A stretch of 64,000 bases of DNA from Streptomyces sp. 2114.4 (GTDB lineage Bacteria; Actinomycetota; Actinomycetes; Streptomycetales; Streptomycetaceae). Positions 37,107-46,072 of the stretch are shown piece after piece. How positions within the stretch are numbered: position 1 is the stretch's first letter; each line of letters starts with the position of its first letter. The position numbers were made by a program, and so were the translations under genes. The notes under the pieces are model-generated. The model was not told the DNA's origin, did no database searches, and saw only the letters and a list, made by a program, of their open reading frames with translations. Location: the NCBI RefSeq assembly GCF_900187385.1, contig NZ_FYEY01000001.1, positions 6,138,001 to 6,202,000 of the forward strand, written 5' to 3'.

Positions 37107-38192
37107 CTACGACGGGAACTCGCCCGGCGGCACCGCACTCGTGCCGGCATTTCCGCCGAGCACCTTGTTCAGGCTGAACGTCAGCACCGTGTACTGCGTT
37201 CCGCCCGCCACCCGCACCGTCCGGAAGGTCGCCCTGTCGTCGAACTTCTCGAAGCGGCACTCGCGGGTGAAGGAGCTCTTCGTGCCGTTCCAGTCCTCGC
37301 CGGTGGTGAAGTACACCGTGTAGGAACCGCTGTTGACGCTGCGTACGGTTGCCTCGGAACCGCTGCGCACGTACACGGAGAACGCCGTCCGGGTGCCGCG
37401 GGTCAGCGTCATCACCGCATCGGTGCCGGTGCCGTTCTTGATGGTCAGCCGACCCAGGCCGCCCCGGCTGCCGTCGCGAAGGAACGCACCGTTCGCCAGC
37501 CGCCGGTGCCGGGTCCGCTCCGTACGCGGCAGACGCAGTGTGGCGTCGTAGCCCAGTGCGGTGAGCGCGCGCCCGGACTGCTCGACGCGCTGCGGGCTCA
37601 GGGCCCTGCCCAGTGCGACGCGCGGTGAGGCGGAACAGCGGCCGGCGCTGCCACGGGCGCTTCGCAGGTCCTGCGCCAAAGCACTGAGCGAGGAGGCAAG
37701 TTGACCGTTGCCGGTAAGGGCGTCGTTCGGTGTGGTGGTTGCTTGCAGGGCGCGGGCGGCGGTGTCCGCCTTGGCTGCTGCCGTGTCCAGGGCCTTGTTC
37801 AGCGGCCCGCCGTCCTGCGCGCCGTCGACCGCGCGCAGGGCGCTGTCGAGCGGCCCGAGAGCTTCGGCCAGCGCACGGCGGTAGGCGGCCGGGGCGACGG
37901 CCGGTGTCGGGCTGGGGGAGTACGCCGAACCGGGTGCAGAGCTGTTGGGGCCGTCCGCCGGTCCCTTGCCTTCCCCGTCCGGAGGTGAGGAAGAGGAACA
38001 GGCCGTAAGCGACAGTGAGAGAGCGAGTGCCGCCGCGCCCAGGACGGCGGCCCGGCTGCTGAAGCGCGGTCTCCGTGCCGGCTGTGCCGGGGGTTGGGTG
38101 GGGGCGGTCCGGCTCTCGCCGTGTGCCGGTGGTGCGGCCGTGTCCGCCGCTGTCCGGTTCGTCGTCGTGTGCGCAGAGGTGTACCTCGTCAT
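37107..38192 (-). CDS. Putative lipoprotein, unrecognised family
   Basis: This 361-aa protein starts at ATG 38192 with GGGGGA just upstream. A long 45-residue N-region is followed by a hydrophobic stretch (AAVLGAAALALSLS) and the lipobox LTAC, after which SSSSPPDGEGKG forms a disordered linker. The mature part has a helical Ala-rich region (about 110-190) and a beta-rich C-terminal domain with AFSVYVRSGSEATVRSVNSG and a Cys in FTRECRFEKFD. The C-terminal part resembles extracellular beta-sandwich domains. It is divergent from the PTS operon at 38372. The function is unknown. The unusually long N-region may mean that the true start is internal. Confidence 0.75.
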   Translation of the reverse strand: MTRYTSAHTTTNRTAADTAAPPAHGESRTAPTQPPAQPARRPRFSSRAAVLGAAALALSLSLTACSSSSPPDGEGKGPADGPNSSAPGSAYSPSPTPAVAPAAYRRALAEALGPLDSALRAVDGAQDGGPLNKALDTAAAKADTAARALQATTTPNDALTGNGQLASSLSALAQDLRSARGSAGRCSASPRVALGRALSPQRVEQSGRALTALGYDATLRLPRTERTRHRRLANGAFLRDGSRGGLGRLTIKNGTGTDAVMTLTRGTRTAFSVYVRSGSEATVRSVNSGSYTVYFTTGEDWNGTKSSFTRECRFEKFDDRATFRTVRVAGGTQYTVLTFSLNKVLGGNAGTSAVPPGEFPS

Positions 38193-38371
38193 GAGTCCCC
38201 CGATTCCCCCGGTATCCCCCGACATCCGGCAACTGCCGGAAGAACAGGCTTCTTGGCCCACACGTGACTGTCAAGGCCGTTTACCAGGACGGGAGTTCCG
38301 GGGAAATCCCTCGGAATTCCTGCTTCCGCACTCGTGCGCGGCCACCTGGCGCATAGGTAGAGTCCCCTGCC

Positions 38372-39262
38372 ATGGCAGCGCTGAATGATCTTCTCCCGCA
38401 GGCGGCCGTACGCCTCGATGTCCGGGTGGCGGACTGGCGGGAAGCGATACGTACGGCCGGTGAGCTGCTGGTGGAGACGGGTGCCACCACCGAGGCCTAC
38501 ACCGCGGAGATGATCCGCAATGTCGAGGAGAACGGGCCGTACCTCGTCATTGCGCCGGGCTTCGCGTTCGCCCACGCCCGTCCCTCGCCCGCCGTGCGCC
38601 GGACCGGGATGTCCTGGGTCCGCCTGGCGCAGCCGGTGGAGTTCGGTCATGAGTCGAATGACCCGGTGCAGCTGGTCGTGGGACTCGCCGCCGAGGACTC
38701 CGGGGCGCATACGGCGGCGATGGCCGCACTCGCGCGGTTGCTCGCCGATCCGGCGACCGCGCAGGCTCTGCAGGACGCTGCCGGTCCGGACGGGCTGCAT
38801 GCGGTGCTGGCCGGGCCGGAGGGCGAGGGCGAAGCCGATGGCGATGACCGGTTGCGGGGCGAGGATGTCGTACCGGAGCCGTCCGTACCGGGCGAGGCTG
38901 TGCGCGAACGGTCCGTCCCCGGCGAGGCCGTACCCGAAGGTGCCGTACGTGAGCAGCCCGGAGTCGCCCCGCGGGCGGTACACAAGATCCTCACGGTGTG
39001 CGGCAACGGCGTGGGCACCAGTCTGTTCCTGAAGAACACGCTGGAGCAGGTGCTCGACCGCTGGGGCTGGTCCCGCCATGTGACGGTGGAGGCGACCGAC
39101 ACCATCTCGGCCAAGGGCAAGGCGTCCGAGGCCGTCGCGATCCTCACCTCCCGGGAGATCGCCAGGACGCTGGGGGAGGTCGGCGTACCGGTAAAGGTCG
39201 TGGAGGACTTCACCAGTGGTCCCGAGGTCGACCGCATCCTCCGCGACACCTATGACGTGTGA
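38372..39262 (+). CDS. PTS EIIA-EIIB fusion, ascorbate (Ula) type
   Basis: This 296-aa cytosolic phosphotransferase protein has an EIIA domain (about 1-145) with phospho-His68 in FAFAHARPSP. A linker with three VPGEAV-type repeats covers about 165-195. The EIIB domain (about 204-296) carries phospho-Cys210 in ILTVCGNGVGTSLFLKN. The order HPr to EIIA to EIIB to EIIC matches UlaC/UlaB. The EIIC gene follows 61 bases later, so the two make a complete sugar-specific permease. A TAGAGT at 38358-38363, nine bases before the ATG, could be the -10 of a nearly leaderless transcript. The substrate is L-ascorbate or a related pentose/hexose acid by homology. Confidence 0.87.
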   Translation: MAALNDLLPQAAVRLDVRVADWREAIRTAGELLVETGATTEAYTAEMIRNVEENGPYLVIAPGFAFAHARPSPAVRRTGMSWVRLAQPVEFGHESNDPVQLVVGLAAEDSGAHTAAMAALARLLADPATAQALQDAAGPDGLHAVLAGPEGEGEADGDDRLRGEDVVPEPSVPGEAVRERSVPGEAVPEGAVREQPGVAPRAVHKILTVCGNGVGTSLFLKNTLEQVLDRWGWSRHVTVEATDTISAKGKASEAVAILTSREIARTLGEVGVPVKVVEDFTSGPEVDRILRDTYDV

Positions 39263-39323
39263 GCACGGCAACTGACCGCCGCCACTGAGCACGGCCACTG
39301 AGCACGGGAGGACGGACCGCCCC

Positions 39324-40916
39324 ATGGACTGGCTCATACCCCTCGCCACGTTTCTCGTGAACGAGATCCTCAGCCAACCCGCGTATCTGGTCGGCCTGAT
39401 CACGGCGGCCGGTCTGATCGCGCTGAAGAAGACCGCAGGTCAGGTGGTCGGAGGTGCGATCAAGGCGACGCTCGGCTTTCTGCTGATCGGCGCCGGGGCG
39501 GGGCTGGTGGTCAGCTCTCTCGGCCCGCTGGGCGGCATGATCCACGGGGCGACCGGGGCGCATGGGGTGATCCCGACCAACGAGGCGATCGTCGGCATCG
39601 CCCAGGCGCGGTTCGGCGCCCGCGTCGCCTGGCTGATGATCCTCGGCTTTGCGGTCGCCTTGATGCTGGCCCGCTTCACCCCACTGCGGTATGTGTTCCT
39701 GACCGGCCACCACATGCTGTTCATGGCCACCTTGCTGACCATAGTCCTGGCCCCTTCCGGCCGCTCCTCGGTGAGCGTGGTGGTCGTCGGCGGACTGCTG
39801 CTGGGCATCCTGCTGGTCGCGATGCCGGCGTTCGCGCACCCCTGGACCAAGCGCATCACCGGCAACAACAGCATCGCCATCGGCCACTTCGGCACCGCCG
39901 GCTACGTCGTCGCGGGCGCCGCCGGACAACTCGTCGGCAAGCGCAGCCGCAGTACGGAGGACATGAAGCTGCCCGAGGGCCTGCGCTTTCTGCGGGACTC
40001 GATGGTCGCCACGGCGCTGTCCATGGTGCTGATCTACGTCATCATGTCGCTGGCCTACCTGGCGCGAGTGGGCCGGGCGACGGCGTTCAAGTCGTTCGCG
40101 GCGGGCGGCGGCAGCGCGGCCGGCGACCTCGGCAACTACGTCATGCAGTCCGTCATGCAGGGCCTGCAGTTCGGGATCGCGGTCGCGGTGATCCTCTTCG
40201 GCGTCCGGACGATCCTGGGCGAACTGGTCCCCGCGTTCCAGGGCATCGCGGGCAAGCTCGTACCGGGCGCGGTGCCGTCCCTGGACGCCCCGATCGTCTT
40301 CCCGTACGCGCAGAACGCGGTGCTCATCGGCTTTCTCGCCAGCTTCGCCGGCGGCCTGGTCAGCCTCGCCCTGCTGGCCTGGGTGGGCCATCCGGCGCTC
40401 GGTCTCGCACTGGTCCTGCCGGGGCTCGTACCGCACTTCTTCACCGGGGGAGCGGCCGGCGTATACGGCAACGCCACCGGTGGCCGGCGCGGTGCGGCGG
40501 TGGGCGCTTTCCTGAACGGTGTGCTGATCACGTTCCTGCCCGCGCTGCTGCTCAAGGTGCTCGGTGCGTTCGGCAAGGAGAACACCACGTTCGGCGATGC
40601 CGACTTCGGCTGGTTCGGCACTCTGATCGGCACCGCCGCCAGGGCGGGCGGCACCGCCGGCATCCTCGTGATGCCGGCCCTGGGCGCCGTACTCCTGGGG
40701 GCGGCGATCCTCTTCCAGAAGCGGGTCGTGGACACCGGCTGGGACCCGGGCGCCCGCCGCGATGCCTTCCTGCCGGGCGCGGCATCCGCGGCATCCGCGG
40801 CAACCCTGTCATCCGGCACGGCTGCGGCCTCGGCGCCGGTCCCGGTACCAGGTCATGCGAAGATCGCGCCGCCGGCGGGGGCGCCGGCCCCGCCACCGCC
40901 ACCCGCGACCGGCTGA
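39324..40916 (+). CDS. PTS ascorbate-type EIIC permease (UlaA-like)
   Basis: This 530-aa integral membrane transporter has about 11 helices. It opens DWLIPLATFLVNEILSQPAY and has the family features KKTAGQVVGGAIKATLGFLL and GLVPHFFTGGAAGVYGNATG. It translocates and phosphorylates its sugar with the EIIAB protein encoded immediately upstream. The C-terminal 45 residues are an Ala/Pro-rich tail (PAGAPAPPPPPATG) unlike typical UlaA, which is nearer 465-485 aa. The start is ATG 39324 with GGGAGG 12 bases upstream. No ascorbate-degradation genes (UlaD-F) are nearby. Confidence 0.88.
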   Translation: MDWLIPLATFLVNEILSQPAYLVGLITAAGLIALKKTAGQVVGGAIKATLGFLLIGAGAGLVVSSLGPLGGMIHGATGAHGVIPTNEAIVGIAQARFGARVAWLMILGFAVALMLARFTPLRYVFLTGHHMLFMATLLTIVLAPSGRSSVSVVVVGGLLLGILLVAMPAFAHPWTKRITGNNSIAIGHFGTAGYVVAGAAGQLVGKRSRSTEDMKLPEGLRFLRDSMVATALSMVLIYVIMSLAYLARVGRATAFKSFAAGGGSAAGDLGNYVMQSVMQGLQFGIAVAVILFGVRTILGELVPAFQGIAGKLVPGAVPSLDAPIVFPYAQNAVLIGFLASFAGGLVSLALLAWVGHPALGLALVLPGLVPHFFTGGAAGVYGNATGGRRGAAVGAFLNGVLITFLPALLLKVLGAFGKENTTFGDADFGWFGTLIGTAARAGGTAGILVMPALGAVLLGAAILFQKRVVDTGWDPGARRDAFLPGAASAASAATLSSGTAAASAPVPVPGHAKIAPPAGAPAPPPPPATG

Positions 40917-41227
40917 GCCGGGCGGACCGTACCGGCGCGGGCTCCCCGCGCGTACGGCACGACGCCGCACGACACGACCACGGCACGACACGGCACCACA
41001 GGGCACGGGCCGGCCCGGCTCCCGGCGCTGGGCCGTTCGATGCCCGCTCCGCGCGCGTCCGGGGCCACTGTCTGCCCGCGGAGCTAAAATCCGGAGCATG
41101 GCTGCAGGGGAGTTCCCCGGCCCGGCGACCGACGCGCCGGCCGGTGTCCGGCGGCTGATCCGCCGCCGGCGGCCCTTCCTGCCCTGCGCAGGCTCGCCCA
41201 CCACCTGCACGAGGAGGCGGAGCGCAT
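40917..41227 (+). other. 311-bp gap before the ABC transporter, possible small-gene relic
   Basis: Most of this stretch is GC-rich and unstructured. The last about 60 bases read as PALRRLAHHLHEEAERI and stop in an ATATGA overlap with the ABC gene's ATG. That suggests the tail of a small upstream gene or relic, because no start is found in that frame. ATG 41098 opens a different frame. I do not call a gene here. Confidence 0.3.
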
Positions 41228-42244
41228 ATGACCTGCGACGACGAAGAACGGCAGGAGCGGGCGTCCGGCCCCGCCCCGGACGAGACCGCCCCCGACGCCG
41301 TGAGCTGCCGGGCCCTGCGCTACGCCTTCGGTGAGACCAAGGCCGTGGACGGCGTCGATCTCTCCGTCCGCCCCGGCGAGGTCTTCGGCCTGCTCGGCCC
41401 CAACGGAGCGGGCAAGACCACCGCGATCCGCTGTATCACCACCCTCCTGCCCGTCCCCTCCGGCATGGTGCGGGTATTCGGGCACGACGCGGCGAAGGAG
41501 CGGATGGCGGTGCGCCGGCTGCTGGGGTACGTACCGCAGCAGCTGTCCGCGGATGCCGGGCTGACCGGCCGCGAGAACGTCGCCCTGTTCGCCCGGGTCT
41601 TCGATGTCCCGCGCCGTGAGCGCGCCGCACGCGTCACCCAGGCACTGGAGGCCGTCGGCCTCACCGACGCAGCCGGCCGGCTCGCGAAGACGTACTCCGG
41701 CGGTATGATCCGTCGCCTCGAACTCGCCCAGGCCCTGGTCAGTGCGCCCCGTCTGCTGATGCTCGACGAGCCGACGATCGGCCTCGACCCGATCGCCCGC
41801 ACCAGCGTCTGGGAGCACATCAACGCCGTACGGGCGGCCACCGGCATGACCGTCCTGGTGACCACGCACTACATGGACGAGGCCGACCAGTACTGCGACC
41901 GCCTCGCCCTGATGCACCGCGGGCGGATCCGCGCCCTCGGTACCCCCGATGAGCTCCGGTCCGCCCTGCGTGCCCGCCGCGCGGCCGCGGCCTCGCCCGC
42001 CGACCCCGCGGCAACGAGCCCTTCGGCCGCCCCGGCACCAGCGGCTGCCGCCTCATCGGACTCATCCCCCTCCTCTCCCTCCCCCTCTTCCTCCTCTCCC
42101 TCATCGGCCCCCTCGGGCTCGTCCGATGCCGTGCCGACGCTGGAGGACGTCTTCCGGGACGTCGCCGGCAGCGGTCTCGACGAGCAGTCAGGAGACTTCC
42201 GAGATGTCCGAAGCACCCGCCGCACCGCACACCGCGTCGGCTGA
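41228..42244 (+). CDS. ABC transporter ATP-binding protein (DrrA-like)
   Basis: This 338-aa ATPase has Walker A GPNGAGKTT (Lys63), the ABC signature KTYSGGMIRRLELAQALV, Walker B LLMLDEPTIGLDP, and an H-loop in VTTHYMDEA. It is typical of daunorubicin-resistance/exporter ATPases. Between residue about 245 and the conserved terminal PTLEDVFRDVAG lies a 55-residue Ser/Pro/Ala-rich insert that homologues lack. It probably energises the permease encoded by the overlapping next gene. Likely export of a lipid, peptide or antibiotic; the substrate is unknown. Confidence 0.9.
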   Translation: MTCDDEERQERASGPAPDETAPDAVSCRALRYAFGETKAVDGVDLSVRPGEVFGLLGPNGAGKTTAIRCITTLLPVPSGMVRVFGHDAAKERMAVRRLLGYVPQQLSADAGLTGRENVALFARVFDVPRRERAARVTQALEAVGLTDAAGRLAKTYSGGMIRRLELAQALVSAPRLLMLDEPTIGLDPIARTSVWEHINAVRAATGMTVLVTTHYMDEADQYCDRLALMHRGRIRALGTPDELRSALRARRAAAASPADPAATSPSAAPAPAAAASSDSSPSSPSPSSSSPSSAPSGSSDAVPTLEDVFRDVAGSGLDEQSGDFRDVRSTRRTAHRVG

Positions 42245-43067
42245 ACCGGCCACCGGTCCCGGCCGCCTGGACCTGCTGCTGGTACCGCCGCGTGCCCGCA
42301 CCGGCTGGCGGGTGCTGCCCGCCAGAATCGTCGCGATGTGCGTGGTCGAACTGCAGAAGCTGCGCCACGACCGGACGGAGCTCTACACCCGCGCCGTCCA
42401 GCCCGCCCTGTGGCTCCTGGTCTTCGGCGAGACCTTCACCCGTATCAAGGCCATCCCGACCGGCGGCACCCCGTACATCGACTATCTGGCGCCCGGCATC
42501 ATCGCCCAGTCGGCCATGTTCATCGCGATCTTCTACGGCATCATGATCATTTGGGAGCGGGACGCCGGCATCCTCACCAAGCTGCTGGTGACACCGACCC
42601 CACGCTCCGCCCTGATCGCCGGGAAGGCCTTCGCCGCCGGGGTGAAGGCGCTGATCCAGGCCGTCGTGGTGATCGTCATCGCCGCACTGCTCGGGGTGGC
42701 CATGACCTGGAACCCTCTACGGCTCCTGGCCGTCGCTGTCGCGGTGATCCTCGGCTCGGCCTTCTTCTCCTGCCTGTCCATGACGATTGCCGGGATCGTG
42801 CTCACCCGCGACCGCCTGATGGGCATCGGCCAGGCCATCACCATGCCGTTGTTCTTCGCCTCCAATGCTCTCTACCCGGTGGCGATCATGCCCGGCTGGC
42901 TCCAGACGGTCAGCAGGATCAACCCCCTGAGCTACCAGGTCGATGCCCTCCGCGGCCTGCTCCTGGGAACCCACGCCCATCTGGCTGAGGACTTCACCGT
43001 CCTGGTGGCCGCCGCCGTACTGGGCATCGCCGCGGCCTCCTCGCTCCTGGGACGCCTGGCTCGCTGA
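42204..43067 (+). CDS. ABC-2 type transporter permease (DrrB-like)
   Basis: This 287-aa protein has six helices: for example VQPALWLLVFGETFTR, IIAQSAMFIAIFYGIMII, KALIQAVVVIVIAALLGVAM and GQAITMPLFFASNALYPVAI. This is the ABC-2 exporter pattern, with the loop ERDAGILTKLLVTPTPR. The start is ATG 42204 with AGGAG nine bases upstream. It overlaps the ATPase gene by 41 bases, so the two are translated together. It forms the membrane half of the DrrAB-like exporter. Confidence 0.9.
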   Translation: MSEAPAAPHTASAEPATGPGRLDLLLVPPRARTGWRVLPARIVAMCVVELQKLRHDRTELYTRAVQPALWLLVFGETFTRIKAIPTGGTPYIDYLAPGIIAQSAMFIAIFYGIMIIWERDAGILTKLLVTPTPRSALIAGKAFAAGVKALIQAVVVIVIAALLGVAMTWNPLRLLAVAVAVILGSAFFSCLSMTIAGIVLTRDRLMGIGQAITMPLFFASNALYPVAIMPGWLQTVSRINPLSYQVDALRGLLLGTHAHLAEDFTVLVAAAVLGIAAASSLLGRLAR

Positions 43068-43287
43068 CACCACGTCACCCGTCGGTCCGGGCCGATCGCG
43101 CACCGACCCGAACCCGCCCCGCGGGTCCGGCGTTACACTCGCGCGGCATGCGTTCCCGCGGTCGCACCGCCCGTCAGGACAGGCAGGGGCGGGAGTGATT
43201 TCTCGGTCGCCGACAGGCCTGCCGGTGGCCGGCACATCGCCCCCGCTCTCCCCCGGGGCAGTGCATCGTGTTCCTTTTGGCGAGTCG

Positions 43288-44955
43288 ATGACGGTGGGTG
43301 CGATGGTGGAAACGGCGGAACGGACCAGGGGCGCGTGGTTCACCCGAATACCCTCGGACCGCCAAGTCCCGTACTTCGGCCCCGCGTTCGGACGGCGCCT
43401 ACCTGGCCCGTGGGCCATGGGGTGGACGGTCACCGCGGTATTTTTCGTGCTGTACACCGTGGTGTCGGTGCTGCGGAACGACCGCATGCTCAATGCCGGC
43501 TACGACCTGGGGATATTCGAGCAGGCGATTCGTGCTTATGCGCACGGCCGGGCTCCCGTCGTGGAACTCAAGGGACCGGGTTTTCACCTCCTCGGAGACC
43601 ACTTTCACCCCATCCTGGTGCTCATCGCCCCCTTTTACCGGCTCTTCCCCAGTGCCGTGACGCTGCTCGTGGTGCAGGCCGCGCTGATGGCACTCGCCTG
43701 CTTTCCGCTCACCCGCTGGGCACACCGGGCTGTCGGACCGGTCACGGGCCTGGTGGTGGGCTGCGGACTGGGCGCCTCCTGGGGGCTCGTCGCGGGAGTC
43801 GCCAAGGACTTCCACGAAATATGCTTCGCGGTCCCGCTTCTCGCCTTCAGCGTGACCGCCCTCGGACGGCGTCGCTGGGGGGCGGCGGCAGCGTGGGCGC
43901 TCCCGCTGCTCTTCGTGAAAGAGGACCTCGGGCTCACGCTCGCCGCCATCGGGAGCTATATCGCATGGCAGGGGGTGCGCGAGTGGCGGCACAATTCCCC
44001 GGAACTGTGTCCCGGTTCAAGGGAACGGCGTCCGCAATCCAAGGACCGGCGTCAGCAATCCAAGGACCGGTGTCACGAGCCCGAGGACCGGGCTCACCAC
44101 CCCGCGGAGCGGCGACGCTACCCCGTCCTGCTCGGCGTTGCCGTGGCATTTCTCGGCGTGGCGGGCACAGCGGTGGAAATCCTCGTTCTTCTGCCTGCCA
44201 TGAATCCCCGCGGTGGCTTCGACTACTGGCACCAGATGCCGGGTGAGGCGGCCTCCTCGTCGGGCAGCTTCGCCGCTCTTGCGGCCGCCGGACTTCATGT
44301 GTTCTGGCCGCCGATGAAGTGGCTGCTGTTGTTCATGCTCGCCGCGCCCACCGCATTCTTCGGCCTGCGGTCCCCGCTGACGCTGCTGTGCGTACCCACT
44401 CTCGCGTGGCGGCTGCTGGCCGGCAACGAGCACTACTGGCAGCCGAATTTCCATTACAACGCGATCCTGATGCCGCTCATATTCGCCGGTCTCATCGATG
44501 TGCTGCACCGGCGGCCGGATATCGTGCCGCCCCCCAGACGCCGTAAGGTCCTTGCCTTCTCCGCCGCCTTCACCGCCGTCACGGCCGCGGTCTATCCGCT
44601 CCACGACCTGGTCCTCCCCTCGGCCTGGCGAGCCCCGGCGCATGTCCGTACGGCGGAACGGTTGTTGAAGCGGATACCCGACGGGGACACCGTCGCCGCC
44701 TCGAACCGCCTGGCGCCGATGCTGACCGGACGAACCACCGTCAGCCTGGTCTGCTTCGGCACCGGCCCCGATCCCGCCGCGCCGACCGCCCTCCCGGCGC
44801 ATCCGCCGCGCTGGGTGGTCTCGGACCGCCACGACCCGACCGTCAAAACCCCCTGCCCGGTGGAGCGGACCCACCGCATGATGCGCCTCTACCGTGCCCA
44901 TGGCTACGTCCAGGTCGCCGAGGAGGACGGGATCACCCTGCTCCGCAGGCGATAA
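43288..44955 (+). CDS. DUF2079 family polytopic membrane protein
   Basis: This protein of about 555 aa has ten or more hydrophobic segments and the DUF2079 features NAGYDLGIFEQAIRAYAHGR, GDHFHPILVLIAPFYRLFPS and LLFVKEDLGLTLAAIGSYIA, with HYWQPNFHYNAILMPL later. The family resembles GT-C glycosyltransferase-like proteins, but its activity is unproven. ATG 43288 is used; ATG 43303 and GTG 43195 are alternatives. A charged cytoplasmic loop (about residues 245-275) holds SKDRRQQSKDR repeats encoded by near-identical 18-base units at about 44035-44070. It appears to be monocistronic. Confidence 0.8.
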   Translation: MTVGAMVETAERTRGAWFTRIPSDRQVPYFGPAFGRRLPGPWAMGWTVTAVFFVLYTVVSVLRNDRMLNAGYDLGIFEQAIRAYAHGRAPVVELKGPGFHLLGDHFHPILVLIAPFYRLFPSAVTLLVVQAALMALACFPLTRWAHRAVGPVTGLVVGCGLGASWGLVAGVAKDFHEICFAVPLLAFSVTALGRRRWGAAAAWALPLLFVKEDLGLTLAAIGSYIAWQGVREWRHNSPELCPGSRERRPQSKDRRQQSKDRCHEPEDRAHHPAERRRYPVLLGVAVAFLGVAGTAVEILVLLPAMNPRGGFDYWHQMPGEAASSSGSFAALAAAGLHVFWPPMKWLLLFMLAAPTAFFGLRSPLTLLCVPTLAWRLLAGNEHYWQPNFHYNAILMPLIFAGLIDVLHRRPDIVPPPRRRKVLAFSAAFTAVTAAVYPLHDLVLPSAWRAPAHVRTAERLLKRIPDGDTVAASNRLAPMLTGRTTVSLVCFGTGPDPAAPTALPAHPPRWVVSDRHDPTVKTPCPVERTHRMMRLYRAHGYVQVAEEDGITLLRRR

Positions 44956-45126
44956 CGCCGGCGCCGCCTCCCGGGCCCCCTCGGCGCCGCCACAAGAATG
45001 CGGAGTCGCGGGCCTCCTCGCGGGCCAGGCGTGGGGCTGACGGATGGGCCTGTCGGACGGATTTGGCGGATGGGTCTCACGGATGTGGCTGACGGCGGAG
45101 TGGGCTGACCGTGGAGTGGAAGTGGC

Positions 45127-45771
45127 TCAGGCGTCCGGAGCGACGAGACTGCGGAGCAGGGGAGTGGTGATCCGCACGATGTCCTCCACGTCCGCCTCGG
45201 CCAGGTCGGGCAGGTGCAGCAGATAGCGCTGGGCGGCGACCCCCATCATGATCGCGCTGAACAGTGCGGCACGCAGTCGGGCATCGGGGGCATCGATGGT
45301 GGCCGCGATGTGATCGGTGACCTCCGCGGTCATGTGCCGGCGCAGCAGTTCTGCCGCTTCGTCGCTCGTCATGCTCGTCCGCAGAAGCACCGCCATGGGG
45401 CCGTCCGGATCCGCCGCCCAGGTGTCCAGCATGCCGCGCAGGCGGTTCTCCACCGTGTGGCCGGGGTCGCTGGTGGTGAGTTCGTCGTGGGGGATCCGCC
45501 AGTGGACGGCCTCGCGGAACAGGGCCTGCTTGCTGCCGAAGTACTGGATCACGGAGGACTTGTCCACGTCGGCTTCGGCCGCGATGGCGCGGATGGTCGC
45601 GCGCTCGTAGCCGACCTCCGCGAACTTCCGCCGTGCGGCCGTCAGGATGCGCCGACGTGTGCGCTCGCCCTTGCGCTCCGGAAGGGCTGCCTCCGCGGCC
45701 GGGTCTCCGGAACCGGACGTGCGCCGCGCGGCCTGTCCGGGCGCATTCGTCGCTGCATCGGCGCAGGTCAA
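45127..45771 (-). CDS. TetR/AcrR-family transcriptional regulator
   Basis: This 214-aa repressor starts at TTG 45771, the only plausible start upstream of the DNA-binding domain, with GGGGA eight bases before it. The TetR helix-turn-helix is ILTAARRKFAEVGYERATIR followed by AIAAEADVDKSSVIQYFGSK. The ligand domain is an all-helical half ending VRITTPLLRSLVAPDA. It is on the same strand as the glycosyltransferase upstream, 301 bases away, with a triplicated repeat between them. It may repress itself and the glycosyltransferase. Confidence 0.9.
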   Translation of the reverse strand: MTCADAATNAPGQAARRTSGSGDPAAEAALPERKGERTRRRILTAARRKFAEVGYERATIRAIAAEADVDKSSVIQYFGSKQALFREAVHWRIPHDELTTSDPGHTVENRLRGMLDTWAADPDGPMAVLLRTSMTSDEAAELLRRHMTAEVTDHIAATIDAPDARLRAALFSAIMMGVAAQRYLLHLPDLAEADVEDIVRITTPLLRSLVAPDA

Positions 45772-45841
45772 AGTCGGTCCCCTTTCCGGTGCCGGTCCTG
45801 ATGCTACAAGTACCTCCGGACAGTGCCGGGGCCTTGGAAAC

Positions 45842-45917
45842 GGCGGATCGGAAAGCTTCGCAGAGGGACGGCGGATCGGAAAGCTTCGTAGCGGGAATGG
45901 CGGACCGCAAGGTTCCG
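45842..45917. repeat. Three 28-29-bp direct repeats upstream of the TetR gene
   Basis: Copies begin at 45842, 45870 and 45899, each opening GGCGGAYCGSAARSTTCCG-like (exact GGCGGATCGGAAAGCTTCG in the first two). They fill the centre of the 301-base gap 45772-46072. The core CGGAAAGCTTCG is nearly symmetrical about AAGCTT, so these could be repressor binding sites. I see nothing else in the gap. Confidence 0.75.
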
Positions 45918-46072
45918 CGGGGGAGGAGCGGACGCCGGCGCACGGGGAGCGTCGGCCCGCACCGCCCTCCCGCTCCGGCCGCTGGAGCCTGTCCCAGCGG
46001 CCGGAGCGAGACGGAACGGTGCGGCGGAACCGTCACCACGTGGTGGTGGTGTACGGGCGAGAGCCGTCCGGC

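Noticed and set aside
41098..41334. Small gene from ATG 41098 upstream of the ABC ATPase
   Set aside because: The frame runs through the ABC gene start and is Arg-rich without homology. The more protein-like tail is in another frame that has no start.
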